Source: Candidatus Electronema sp. (lineage in GTDB: Bacteria > Desulfobacterota > Desulfobulbia > Desulfobulbales > Desulfobulbaceae). Taken from it: a stretch of DNA of 64,000 nt. Positions 52,626 through 61,766 of the stretch are shown one piece after another. Within the stretch, counting starts at the first letter, position 1. Each line of letters opens with the position of its first letter. The stretch is from positions 1 through 64,000 of the forward strand of contig JAPEVH010000051.1 in assembly GCA_026645415.1 (NCBI GenBank). The letters run 5' to 3'. The notes under the pieces were generated by a model. It saw nothing but the letters and a program-made list of their open reading frames with translations. It was not told the DNA's origin and made no database searches. Position numbers and translations under genes: made by a program.

Positions 52626-54404
52626 TTAAGTGGCTAAAATACTGTTGATAGTGTCTGGTATTTCGCCATCAGGTAGTACCGCTGCCTCCCGACAGTGTGC
52701 TGACACAGACCAAGGCATATCGCGGTACAAACAGCCAGCAGGATCTTGAACAATACCTGCTCCTCCCACCCGCAGAATTTCAGCCATACCTTCCGTGCCA
52801 TCTTCTCCAACACCAGAGAGAATAACCGCCACTGCATCTTCCTTCATCACCTCTGCAACAGAAAAGAAGAGCATATTAATCGACCCACGCTGGGTCGCAA
52901 AGGGCGCAGGTGAGAGATTAAGAAGCAAGCCTTGTTCCTGTTCATGCACGGTGAGATATTCTTCACCAGAGGCAAAATAACAAACGCCAGCTTCTAAGCG
53001 AACATTGTTTGTTGCCCGCTTGATCTGCAATGGCGAAAAACGATCCATATATTCAACAAACGGATCCAAATGCTTAGATGGTGCATAAAACATAACCAAA
53101 TAGGCAGCAGGCAGGCCAGCAGAAAGATGGGGCAGGAGTTTTAGCAACGCACCATAACCACCTTCTGCTACCCCGATAGCAACAATTTTATCGCAACGGT
53201 TACCAGATGAAATATGGGCTTGCTTATTTTTATTTACCGCCCGGACATAACGTACAGCATCTAATTCTACTTCTGAGGCAAGATGTACTTTGCGAGCAAT
53301 TTCTTTTGTTTGTTCCGCAAGATCAATATCTGCATTTCGAGAGGGTTTGGCAACAAAATCCACAGCACCATACTTGAGTGCATCAAAGGTTACTGCTGCA
53401 CCATCTTGGGTCATAGAACTGAGCATTACCGTTGGTGTAGGCGACTGAATCATCAGATGCTTGATCGTCTTTAGCCCATCCATAACAGGCATTTCTACAT
53501 CCAAGGTAATGACATCCGGCTTTAACTGGGGAATGAGCTGGAGAGCTTCTTCTCCATTTTCAGCTTCACCCACTACTTGAACAAAGGGATCGTCCTTAAA
53601 AATGCTGGCAATCACTTTGCGCATCATCTTGGAGTCATCAACAATGAACAGGCTGATTTTTTGTTCTGACTGGCTCATGCCCTCCCCCCCTCCTGTTCCG
53701 TTTTTTCGAGCAGTCTCCCTTTTTAACCTCGAAGTAACCCGGATGGTCTCAAGATCATTCAGACCAATGCTTCGCATTGTGCCTGCCTCTCCGTTTTCCA
53801 GAATAAAACCAAGAGGGGGCCAGTCAAAGACTTCTAATGCAGCCTCAACGCCTTGCTTCTTATCAAAGATGGCATGGATGAGCCGACCATTCTGAAAATC
53901 CAATAGAGCGTGTCTTTTGGTACCAAAACGGACAGAAACACGAGCAGTTCTTTGCAGAATTTCAAAAAAAGAAACTATCTTACTGGCTGCAATGCCTGGC
54001 TGATAGTCATTTTCATCCAGCCGCTGGAGACTTTCTAAAATGGCACAACCAATGATTTCTAAATTATCAGGTTTGACAAGACAACGAAATATGGAATCTC
54101 GGCAAGGACAGTTTTCTAAGGCTTTAAGTGAAGCAGGATGGCCCTCATCAATCATGACAATACATTGAATGTGTCGATAAGAGGTAGAGATAAGGGAAAG
54201 CACTTCAAGGCCATCTAGGCTAGTAGCATGGAGATTAACCACCAAAACAGCTATTTTCTCTTTCCTTAACAGAAAGAGTTCTTCACCACGGCTAGTTGCT
54301 GCCAGCACTTTATACTGACCATATGCGTCTAGCACCTCTATCAGGTCATCAACAAAGAGCAGATCGTCATCAACAATAAGAATTTGCGATATATCAGAAG
54401 GCAT
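52626..54404 (-). CDS. REC-PATAN / CheB-like fusion, probably two genes joined across a G7 tract
   Basis: 592 aa as read. First part (1-235): receiver-like (ILIVDDDLLFVDD; acceptor Asp position unclear) and DUF4388/PATAN-like (about 145-215). Second part from ATG 53678: full CheB-like protein of 350 aa with receiver (LFIVDDSKMM, LDVEMPVMDG, AKPSR) and esterase domain lacking Ser (GVAEGG for GaSTGG) and His (VMFYAP for VQHMP), with GVGEDG kept. ATG 53678 has an excellent ribosome site (CAGGAGGGGGGGAGGGC). With six G instead of seven, the first part would stop at TGA overlapping this ATG (ATGA). A sequencing error or a true G-tract change may therefore have fused two coupled genes. Confidence 0.78.
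   Translation of the reverse strand: MPSDISQILIVDDDLLFVDDLIEVLDAYGQYKVLAATSRGEELFLLRKEKIAVLVVNLHATSLDGLEVLSLISTSYRHIQCIVMIDEGHPASLKALENCPCRDSIFRCLVKPDNLEIIGCAILESLQRLDENDYQPGIAASKIVSFFEILQRTARVSVRFGTKRHALLDFQNGRLIHAIFDKKQGVEAALEVFDWPPLGFILENGEAGTMRSIGLNDLETIRVTSRLKRETARKNGTGGGEGMSQSEQKISLFIVDDSKMMRKVIASIFKDDPFVQVVGEAENGEEALQLIPQLKPDVITLDVEMPVMDGLKTIKHLMIQSPTPTVMLSSMTQDGAAVTFDALKYGAVDFVAKPSRNADIDLAEQTKEIARKVHLASEVELDAVRYVRAVNKNKQAHISSGNRCDKIVAIGVAEGGYGALLKLLPHLSAGLPAAYLVMFYAPSKHLDPFVEYMDRFSPLQIKRATNNVRLEAGVCYFASGEEYLTVHEQEQGLLLNLSPAPFATQRGSINMLFFSVAEVMKEDAVAVILSGVGEDGTEGMAEILRVGGAGIVQDPAGCLYRDMPWSVSAHCREAAVLPDGEIPDTINSILAT
53684..53690 (-). repeat. G7 homopolymer at a gene junction
   Basis: Seven G on the coding (reverse) strand. 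One G fewer gives an ATGA stop/start overlap at 53679-53676; seven joins the two reading frames. Candidate slippage site or sequencing error. Confidence 0.75.
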
Positions 54405-54659
54405 AAAAGACAGCTAGTCTAAACTTCAGGGAAAAATTGCAGAAACATGCTGCTCCGCCGCCCTGCACGCAACGAATGGATGCTCGGAAAACGCATAAAA
54501 AATGTTGCTCCGCTTAATAGCATAGCACATCTGAACCCGAAATCAATTTTTTTTCTTAGCTATCCAGAAATGCGGCAGGTTTTCATCCCGTAGGCTTAAA
54601 CGGACCGTCCTGTATTGCGTTGATTTTTTCAGGTGAGAAATCAATAAACTGAATGCACC

Positions 54660-55457
54660 TTATCTGTTGAGCAGTCGAGTTTCTGTTTCTGAGTAATGCA
54701 CCTTCTCTAAAAACAGACCGCAGGCCGGAGCAGTCGGCCCAGCTAACTTCCGATCTTTGCCTGCTAGAATAGTCGCAAATTGCTCGCTGCTCAGTCGGCC
54801 CGCGCCGACCAAAAGCAGGGTTCCAGCTAGGTTACGCACCATGCAGCGGAGAAAACCGTCGCCGGTAAAGCGGAAGGAGAAATGCTCAGACCGGGCAGCA
54901 TCAGCCACGCATTCGGTGAGAAAGAGGCTGCGTACTGCGCCCCGGCCCTCGGTCTTGCTGCGGTCGCGGGTGCCTACTGCTTCAAAGCTGGAAAAATCAT
55001 GCGTACCAAGTAAAAGATCTAAACAGCACTGGACGCGCTCCGGCAAGAAGGTGCAAGGTGCGTGCGTACGGTACAGGCGTTCGGCAGGATTCTGCACCGA
55101 ACCAGTGAAGAAGTCGTAGCGGTAGGTCTTGCCGATTGCAGAAAAGCGGGCGTGAAAATCCGCTGTTGTCTCTGCTGCCTCCAGAATGCGCACCGCCTTG
55201 GGTAACATGGAATTCAATGCCCGCTGAAAGGCCGCCACAGGCATGGTTGCATTCGTGTGGAAGTTGGCGCTCATTGCCTCAGCATGAACCCCGGCATCCG
55301 TGCGGCCCGCGCCGCTGACCTGCACTGGCTCTTGGGTGATAACCGCCAGTTTCTCCTCAAGAACACCCTGAATGCTCGGCCCATTATTCTGACGCTGCCA
55401 GCCGCAGAAACCAGTGCCATCGTAGGCGATGCGCAGGCAGATGTTCCGTCGGCTCAT
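54660..55457 (-). CDS. truA: tRNA pseudouridine(38-40) synthase
   Basis: 265 aa. Start MSRRNICLRIAYDGTGFCGWQRQ; catalytic Asp in GAGRTDAGVHA; RYDF and the FRFTGDGFLRCMVRNLAGTLL region are TruA signatures. It modifies anticodon-arm uridines. It is preceded by the HU-like gene at 55490 on the same strand (32 bp). Confidence 0.96.
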   Translation of the reverse strand: MSRRNICLRIAYDGTGFCGWQRQNNGPSIQGVLEEKLAVITQEPVQVSGAGRTDAGVHAEAMSANFHTNATMPVAAFQRALNSMLPKAVRILEAAETTADFHARFSAIGKTYRYDFFTGSVQNPAERLYRTHAPCTFLPERVQCCLDLLLGTHDFSSFEAVGTRDRSKTEGRGAVRSLFLTECVADAARSEHFSFRFTGDGFLRCMVRNLAGTLLLVGAGRLSSEQFATILAGKDRKLAGPTAPACGLFLEKVHYSETETRLLNR

Positions 55458-55489
55458 GGGAATAAGGCGGCTCCGCTGATGGTGCTTCC

Positions 55490-56563
55490 CTACATCCCCA
55501 TATCCAGCACATCCACCATCCTGCCGTGATAACCGCTGCGGATCAGCGTAACCAAGTCGGCATAATTCTCTACCTTGACGCTCAGGCTGCTGACTGCTGA
55601 ACCGCTGAAGCCGGGCAGCACATAATCGCCATTGGCGGCGACCGTGACCGCATCGCCAGCCGCGCCGTGCTCCTGCATGGCCAGCAGACTGAACGTGAGC
55701 TGGCCGCTGCGGGCATCAAGCACGGCTTGAATGCGGATTTGCTCGGATGCGGTCATCTCAGCGGCAGTGGCCTTCACATAGGGGGCCGCAGCATTGCTGG
55801 TCAAGATGCCGACATCCTGCGGGTTGTTCGCGCCAAAGCCGCTCAAAACCAAAGGCGAGCGCAGCCGCCGCCCGTAAGTGCCGGTGCGCAGGGTGCCGTG
55901 TTCGGTGTACTGCGTGCTGACAGAGACGGCAAACTCGTTGTTCCACGGGTGGGCTTGGGCCGGCAGGTGCGGCACGAGCAGGATTTCCGTGTCGCTGATG
56001 CTGGCGAACTGGGTCTGGACAGTCGCGCCGCCGTCCGTGCCTTCGATGACGCAGCCGCAGTCCGGCTTGCTCTTGTCAAAGGCAAGATTGCTGCCGCTCA
56101 AACGGAGCACGCCCGCGCTGTTGAGGACATCGTTCAGTTCCAGCACCGTGTCTTTGGCGGAGAGGATGACCGGAGCCTTCTCCTCCGGCGGCAGGCGTTC
56201 GAGGTGGGCATTCTGCCGCACGGCCTTGACAAAGGGCTGCGAGGCCGAGGCCGTGACATCCAGCAGCTCGTCCATCGGCGGCAGCGGGTCGTCCGGCGAG
56301 TCCAGGCGGGCGTGCAGCGAGGGCCGGAACGTGAAAGCGTTCTCCAGCGTGATCTGCATCCCCTCGATGAGCATCTCGCCAATCTCCTCCATGCCGCCTT
56401 GCAGAATTGCCTTGATCATGTCCGCAGACCAAGTGGGATTCTTCAAGGCAAGCCGGGCCGCCACCGCGTCGTAGCCGCCAATGCCCTGATGGACGAAACG
56501 GAGCTTGTAGGATGCGGGCGTGGTCAGCGGGTTAGGCTCAAGCCGGTACTGGATCGTTGCCAT
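55490..56563 (-). CDS. HU-like DNA-binding plus DUF4469 Ig-fold protein
   Basis: 357 aa from ATG 56563 with GGGAGGA upstream. MATIQYRLEPNPLTTPASYKL and DMIKAILQGGMEEIGEMLIEG fit the IHF/HU-like N-terminal domain of the DUF4469 family; the C-terminal half contains Ig-like modules (VPHLPAQAHPWNNEF; PLVLSGFGANNP). Family members are common in Bacteroidetes and some Desulfobacterota and are of unknown biological role. High GC relative to its surroundings. DNA binding is only family inference. Confidence 0.75.
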   Translation of the reverse strand: MATIQYRLEPNPLTTPASYKLRFVHQGIGGYDAVAARLALKNPTWSADMIKAILQGGMEEIGEMLIEGMQITLENAFTFRPSLHARLDSPDDPLPPMDELLDVTASASQPFVKAVRQNAHLERLPPEEKAPVILSAKDTVLELNDVLNSAGVLRLSGSNLAFDKSKPDCGCVIEGTDGGATVQTQFASISDTEILLVPHLPAQAHPWNNEFAVSVSTQYTEHGTLRTGTYGRRLRSPLVLSGFGANNPQDVGILTSNAAAPYVKATAAEMTASEQIRIQAVLDARSGQLTFSLLAMQEHGAAGDAVTVAANGDYVLPGFSGSAVSSLSVKVENYADLVTLIRSGYHGRMVDVLDMGM

Positions 56564-57008
56564 AATGTCCTCCCAATTGGTTTTAACTGCTGATGACAGC
56601 GGATAAAAAGACCTGTTCCGCAGCATACGGAGCGCGGCCCGGCCTGTCAAGAGGAAAGACGGCGGGGAGGAACGTATATAAGTCCGAAAGAGTAACGTAT
56701 ATAGCTGTAGCAACACAAAATGATTATATATTGGCAGTTAAGCACTTGTTAATACGAATATTTTTTGTATCAATTTATAGCTACTTTAGCTATATAAGTC
56801 CGAAAGAGTAACGTAGGTAAGTCCGGCAGAATAAGTCCGGCGGACTTACCTATATAAGTCTTTGGGACTAACGTAGGTAAGTCCGAGGGACTTGTGTGTG
56901 TTGGTGGGAAGGGGGATGAAAGGTTAGGGCAAGGGGATAGATTGCGCTTGGGTGAACGATCGAGCTACTTGCTCAGTCTACCTGCTTATTCATATGAGTA
57001 TTTGGTTA
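56564..57008. other. Gene-free region with hairpin repeats
   Basis: Contains the promoter area of the HU-like gene, the 23-bp repeat array, and about 100 bp of unremarkable DNA downstream of the HEPN gene. No gene is supported. Confidence 0.6.
56679..56901. repeat. Array of 23-bp hairpin repeats (TAAGTCC family)
   Basis: Units begin TAAGTC at 56679, 56795, 56818 (14-bp truncated), 56832, 56855 and 56878. Full units are 23 bp, e.g. TAAGTCCGAAAGAGTAACG followed by TAGG, and several contain their own dyad AAGTCC-N3-GGACTT (perfect in the unit at 56832: AAGTCCGGCGGACTT). The first unit is separated by about 93 bp of AT-rich DNA. No cas genes, spacers or protein code, so not a CRISPR. Confidence 0.75.
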
Positions 57009-57773
57009 TCATTGTACAACTTGCCAATCATTTGCAAGTATTTCAGATACGGTAAATATATAGGGAACACAGAGTTCTTCTTTCATAAATACAATACGTT
57101 TTAGATTGAATTTCTCTGAGATAAGCTGCGTTGCAATTTGTGGAATGAGTAGAAAAACAGCTTCAGCTTTTTGGATAAACTGAATATCTACTTCAGGTCT
57201 GAAATTGGCATCATGTACTACTTTATGCCGAATCGAAAATGTTTTTATTATATAGTCATGCCAATTATCGAAAAGGCTATTCACAACAAGTCCATGTGAT
57301 ACTTTACCATTAATACCACAAGGTCCAATATTCGTTGAACAAATATGTTTTAAAAAGTTTGTGCCCCATATTTCATTATAGGCATCTTCGAGATCATTGA
57401 TATCTTGAAAATTAAAGCTTTTACTCAATAGCTCTGGCAAGGTAACAATATCGTTGTTCAATGTCCGTATTGCTGGATCCATTTTTTTCAATAATCTCTC
57501 TGTAAGTCTATTATCTTGCGTGTGTACATAGATAAAGACATCACGAAAGAATGTTTCCCAACAACTAACGAGAAATACATAATATTGACGATATGCTATT
57601 GTAATCAAATCCTTATTATTGCCACCGCTTGCAATGAAAGCGTGCATTAAACGGCAGTTTTCATAGAAATTGACCAGATAAGATAAAAAGAAGTCATCAA
57701 TAGACTTCCTACTATCCCGAAGAGCAATTAATTCATCAATTAGTTTGCCTGTTTTCTTTCTTATCCTTCTCAT
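57009..57773 (-). CDS. HEPN-domain protein (RX4H motif), possible RNase of a toxin/defence system
   Basis: 254 aa from ATG 57773. The open frame upstream overlaps the Uma2 gene and is not coding-like. The product is helical with a HEPN signature near the C-terminal half: FSIRHKVVHDANF (R-x4-H), and resembles the MAE_28990/RiboL-PSP HEPN group (YRQYYVFLVSCWETFFRDVF). HEPN domains are RNases in many toxin-antitoxin and abortive-infection systems. No obvious antitoxin or nucleotidyltransferase partner adjoins it. AT-rich against its GC-rich neighbours, so probably acquired. Confidence 0.65.
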   Translation of the reverse strand: MRRIRKKTGKLIDELIALRDSRKSIDDFFLSYLVNFYENCRLMHAFIASGGNNKDLITIAYRQYYVFLVSCWETFFRDVFIYVHTQDNRLTERLLKKMDPAIRTLNNDIVTLPELLSKSFNFQDINDLEDAYNEIWGTNFLKHICSTNIGPCGINGKVSHGLVVNSLFDNWHDYIIKTFSIRHKVVHDANFRPEVDIQFIQKAEAVFLLIPQIATQLISEKFNLKRIVFMKEELCVPYIFTVSEILANDWQVVQ

Positions 57774-57969
57774 ATCTCGCTTGCTTTGAACATATAACAA
57801 AAAGTGCTTTCTTATTTGAACTGACGCTGTCAGCCAATTTAAGACTGCACACCTGCCCTTGTCAACAGGAGAATTCCAGTCGCGTAAAGTATGGTTCTCG
57901 CACCAACATCTGCGGATGACTGGAATAGGTGCTCGGAAAAAGTCAGGTAGGAACCAGAGCGCACACAGC

Positions 57970-58569
57970 TCACGGGAAAATATCAGCCAGATCAACAGAA
58001 AGACCTGCCAGCAGCACGGACTGCACCACGCCTTCGCCTTCAGCTTCCTGCCGCAGCTGAAATTTGCTGCCGCTGCTGACGAAAACCTCCACGCTCTTCC
58101 GTTCAGGATCAACAATCCAATACTCCTGCACACCGGCCTGCTCATAGGCCCGGAACTTCGTCCGCAGATCATGGTAGGCTGAGGACGGCGACAGGACTTC
58201 TGCAACAAGATCAGGCGGGCCTTCAATCATCCGCTCGCCGATCAAGGCGGCTTTCTCCTTGCTGATAAAGAGGATGTCGGGTTGGAAGATGTTGCGTTCA
58301 TTGATCTGAACATCAATTGGCGAGACGAACACCTGACCAAGGCTGGCTGCTTCAACAAACTGAAGCAGCTTCATAGAAAGATGGATGACAATGTATTGGT
58401 GCAACGGAACTGGCGCTGGACTCATGACAAGTTCTCCGGCGATAAGTTGACAGGCTGTGCCTTCAGGCAGAGCGAGAAAACGTTCCAGCGCGGACTGACG
58501 CTGCTCTGGCCGACGGACGGAAGGCTGTTTCGCTGCACGAAGCGTTCTGCTGCCAGTTTCTGTCTGCAT
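57970..58569 (-). CDS. Uma2-family (DUF820) restriction-endonuclease-like protein
   Basis: 199 aa from ATG 58569, with AAAGGAGGAGC directly upstream. PD-(D/E)XK core: IFQPDILFIS (Asp), GPPDLVAEVLSPSSAYHDLRTKFRAYEQAGVQEYWIVDP (Glu and the K region). Uma2 proteins are abundant in multicellular bacteria and are of unclear function. Lies 196 bp upstream of the HEPN gene on the same strand; functional link is not shown. Confidence 0.88.
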   Translation of the reverse strand: MQTETGSRTLRAAKQPSVRRPEQRQSALERFLALPEGTACQLIAGELVMSPAPVPLHQYIVIHLSMKLLQFVEAASLGQVFVSPIDVQINERNIFQPDILFISKEKAALIGERMIEGPPDLVAEVLSPSSAYHDLRTKFRAYEQAGVQEYWIVDPERKSVEVFVSSGSKFQLRQEAEGEGVVQSVLLAGLSVDLADIFP

Positions 58570-58720
58570 TGCTCCTCCTTTTGCTGATAAGTTTGCGCAC
58601 ATTCACAGCCTTGCTGCTGATCAGCCAGCATAGGGAGTGCGGCTGGATTTGTCAAGAACAGAGGCGGCGGCTCCATTCTTCTGTCGTCGTAGGCAAGGCA
58701 CCGGCGGATATTCCTCTGGC

Positions 58721-59761
58721 TCACGGGAAAAAGGCAGCTCCGCTGATGGCGCAGTCTTCGGCAAAGCCATTCATCAGGTTCATGTTCTGCACTGCTTGAC
58801 CGGATGCGCCCTTGGCGATGTTGTCAATCGCCGACATAACAATCACCCGGCCAGTTCTGCTATCTACCTTCACGCCGATGTCACAGCAGTTGCTGCCGCG
58901 CACATGTTGGGTAGCCGGGAAAATTCCGGCTGGGCAGACGCGGACAAAGGTCTCGTCTTTGTAGGTGCTTTCGTATAAAGCCTGAATGTCCTGCTCGCTG
59001 ATCGTACTGCTCAACGTGGCGTACATAGTGCTGAGGATGCCGCGTGAAATCGGCAGCAGGTGCGGCGTGAAGGAGATCGTCACCTTGTTTCCAGCCAATA
59101 CGGACAGCTCCTGTTCAATCTCCGGGATGTGGCGATGTGTGCCGCCAACCTTGTAAGCCCGGAAGCCGTCGGCGACCTCACAGAACATGGTATCGACGTT
59201 GGCCGAGCGTCCTGCGCCAGAGGTGCCGGATTTGGAGTCAATGATCAGCGTGGTTGGGTCAATCAGCTTTTCCCGCAGCAGCGGGGCAAGGCCAAGAATG
59301 ATTGAGGTCGGGTAGCAACCGGGATTGGCGACCAGACGAGCCGTTTTTACCTGCTCGCGGTACAACTCTGGCAGGCCATAAGCTGCCTCAGTGATCAGGT
59401 CCGGGCACGTGTGTGGCTGATACCACTGCTCATACACAGCAGCATCACGGATACGAAAGTCTGCGCTCAGATCAACCACCTTCTTGCCAGCGGCCAAGAG
59501 CGTTGGCACCAAAGCCATTGCCGTCTTGTGCGGCACGGCGGCAAAAAAGAAATCGGCCCGATCAACAAGCTGGGCCGGGGCCAAGTCCTCGCAGAGCAAA
59601 TCCACTCGCTTGCGCAGATTAGGAAAAACAGCGGAAAGCGGCTTGCCTGCATATTGCCGTGAGGTAGCCACGGTCAGCTGGACTTCAGGATGGACGCAGA
59701 GGATGCGGGCTAGTTCCACGCCGGTGTAGCCGGAAGCCCCAATAATGCCAACGTTCAGCAT
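58721..59761 (-). CDS. argC: N-acetyl-gamma-glutamyl-phosphate reductase
   Basis: 346 aa, full length. Rossmann start [18 protein letters not shown]; nucleophile Cys in [16 protein letters not shown] and [11 protein letters not shown]. Third step of arginine synthesis. Divergent from ilvB. No other arg gene is adjacent except for carAB at 13.4-17.8 kb. Confidence 0.97.
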   Translation of the reverse strand: MLNVGIIGASGYTGVELARILCVHPEVQLTVATSRQYAGKPLSAVFPNLRKRVDLLCEDLAPAQLVDRADFFFAAVPHKTAMALVPTLLAAGKKVVDLSADFRIRDAAVYEQWYQPHTCPDLITEAAYGLPELYREQVKTARLVANPGCYPTSIILGLAPLLREKLIDPTTLIIDSKSGTSGAGRSANVDTMFCEVADGFRAYKVGGTHRHIPEIEQELSVLAGNKVTISFTPHLLPISRGILSTMYATLSSTISEQDIQALYESTYKDETFVRVCPAGIFPATQHVRGSNCCDIGVKVDSRTGRVIVMSAIDNIAKGASGQAVQNMNLMNGFAEDCAISGAAFFP

Positions 59762-59919
59762 GATTTTTTTAGCATATTTTGAAAAAGGACAGACCGCCTT
59801 GTGCAGCCCTGATACAAAATAAAATACCGGATGCTGCCGGGAAAGGCAATTAGGAAGGGGCGCAAATATGAAAACTCCTTGCTTAGACTCTATTTTCCTG
59901 TTTACTGGCTTGTTTCACC

Positions 59920-59948
59920 TTGACAGTGTTTTTCAGGGCTTATATAGT
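59920..59948 (+). promoter_or_regulatory. Sigma-70 promoter of ilvB-ilvN
   Basis: TTGACA (59920-59925), 17 bp, TATAGT (59943-59948). Start expected near 59955, leaving a leader of about 74 nt before ATG 60029. No terminator or leader peptide rich in branched-chain residues is evident. Confidence 0.8.
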
Positions 59949-60028
59949 CTTATTTACCTTTCAATAATGAAGCATAAGACTCTGCGCACAGGCACAGGGC
60001 ATTGAATAACCACGTTAAGGGAAATCTG

Positions 60029-61732
60029 ATGAGCAAAATCACAGGCGCGCAGGCCATTATCAAATGTCTGCAGGAGGAAGGGGTTGACACCATTTTCGGC
60101 TTTCCAGGCGGCGTGATCCTTGATCTGTATGACGAGCTGATGGATTCCTCAATTAGGAATCTGTTAGTCCGCCACGAACAGGGGGCTGTCCATGCCGCAG
60201 ACGGCTATGCACGAGCAAGCGGGAAAGTCGGAGTGGCACTGCTTACCTCTGGCCCAGGTGCAACGAATGGCGTGACTGGTATTGCTACTGCCTATATGGA
60301 TTCGATTCCAATCGTCGTGCTCACAGGCCAAGTACCTAGAGCCTTGATTGGTAACGATGCCTTTCAGGAAGTAGACATTGTTGGCATTACCAGACCATGC
60401 ACCAAACATAACTATTTGGTTAATGATCCAAATGAGCTGGTGCCGATTCTGCGGGAAGCGTTTTATCTTGCCGCCTCTGGAAGACCTGGCCCGGTGTTGG
60501 TAGATCTGCCTAAAGATGTGATGGCCGCCAAAATAGAATTCCCGGCCAAGAAAGAAATCAAGATGCAGACCTATCAGCCGACGGTAGAGCCACATCCAGG
60601 ACAAGTGGCCAAGGCATGTAAATCTATCCTAAAGGCTAAACGACCTGTGCTCTATGTTGGTGGTGGAGTTATTCTTTCTAATGCTAATAAAGAGCTGACT
60701 GAACTAGCAGAAAAAGCACAGATCCCGGTCACTATGACCCTCATGGGTTTGGGTGCTTTTCCTGGTACCAACCCCCTCTCAATGGGGATGCTGGGGATGC
60801 ACGGCTCCTATGCGGCCAATATGATGGTGGCAAAAAGTGACCTGTTGATTGCCGTTGGCGCACGTTTTGATGATCGAATCACAGGTCGTCTTGATACCTT
60901 TGCTCCAGATGCAGAGATTATTCATATTGATATCGATCCGGCCTCGATTTCTAAAAATGTCAAAGTAGATATTCCGATTGTTGCAGACTGCAAGAACGCC
61001 CTCACGTCAATGAATGCTTGGTTTAATACAAGTTCAGAACTTGATCAGGCAGCCTTTGCCGAGAAGCACAAAAAATGGCTTGATCAGGTTTATGAATGGA
61101 ATAAAAAACACCCCATGTCCTATACTGATGAGGGTGAGATCATTAAACCGCAATACGTAGTGGAAACGATCAATCGGCTTACTGGTGGTGATGCAATTAT
61201 TACTACTGAGGTTGGTCAAAATCAGATGTGGACTGCTCAGTTCTATAAGTTTAATCAGCCGCGCCAGTTCCTCACCTCCGGCGGTCTCGGCACGATGGGC
61301 TATGGCCTGCCTGCGGCCATTGGAGCAAAGATTGCTTTCCCGGATGCAACCGTCATTGATATTGCTGGTGATGGCTCGATCCAGATGAATATTCAAGAAT
61401 TAGCTACAGCAAAACAGTACGGCGCAGCAGTCAAGATCGCAATTTTGAACAACAACTATCTAGGCATGGTCCGGCAATGGCAGGAGTTATTCTACAACAA
61501 ACGCTATTCTGGTACGCCAATGGAAGTTACGCCTGACTTTGTTGAACTGGCTAAGGCTTATGGTGCAGTTGGGCTACGGGCTAAAACCAAGAGCGAAGTG
61601 GAAGCCGTAATTAAAGAAGCACTTGCTATCAAAGATCAGGTCGTGATCATGGATTTTGTCATCAAGCGTGAAGAGTGTGTTTTCCCGATGATTCCAGCTG
61701 GAAGATCAACCACCGAGATGCTGCTGGCATAA
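60029..61732 (+). CDS. ilvB: Acetolactate synthase, large subunit
   Basis: 567 aa from ATG 60029 (AAGGG upstream); the frame from a TTG at 60002 is less likely. MSKITGAQAIIKCLQEEG, FGFPGG, VRHEQGAVHAADGYARASG (catalytic Glu), GPGATN, and the ThDP motif GDGSIQMNIQELATA. Needs FAD and ThDP. Makes acetolactate or acetohydroxybutyrate in branched-chain amino-acid synthesis. Confidence 0.97.
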   Translation: MSKITGAQAIIKCLQEEGVDTIFGFPGGVILDLYDELMDSSIRNLLVRHEQGAVHAADGYARASGKVGVALLTSGPGATNGVTGIATAYMDSIPIVVLTGQVPRALIGNDAFQEVDIVGITRPCTKHNYLVNDPNELVPILREAFYLAASGRPGPVLVDLPKDVMAAKIEFPAKKEIKMQTYQPTVEPHPGQVAKACKSILKAKRPVLYVGGGVILSNANKELTELAEKAQIPVTMTLMGLGAFPGTNPLSMGMLGMHGSYAANMMVAKSDLLIAVGARFDDRITGRLDTFAPDAEIIHIDIDPASISKNVKVDIPIVADCKNALTSMNAWFNTSSELDQAAFAEKHKKWLDQVYEWNKKHPMSYTDEGEIIKPQYVVETINRLTGGDAIITTEVGQNQMWTAQFYKFNQPRQFLTSGGLGTMGYGLPAAIGAKIAFPDATVIDIAGDGSIQMNIQELATAKQYGAAVKIAILNNNYLGMVRQWQELFYNKRYSGTPMEVTPDFVELAKAYGAVGLRAKTKSEVEAVIKEALAIKDQVVIMDFVIKREECVFPMIPAGRSTTEMLLA

Positions 61733-61766
61733 TTTTTTTCTAGGAACTCTTGCAAGGATTAAAGCA

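Noticed and set aside
55667-56593. 308-codon + strand frame opposite the HU-like gene
   Set aside because: GC-rich antisense shadow; the reverse-strand protein has a clear ribosome site and family match.
56679-56901. CRISPR array
   Set aside because: Repeats are head-to-tail without unique spacers, vary in sequence, and have no cas genes.
57774-58226. N-terminal extension of the HEPN reading frame
   Set aside because: It overlaps the Uma2 gene in another frame, is Cys/Trp/Arg-rich and unlike a protein; ATG 57773 gives a sensible HEPN protein.
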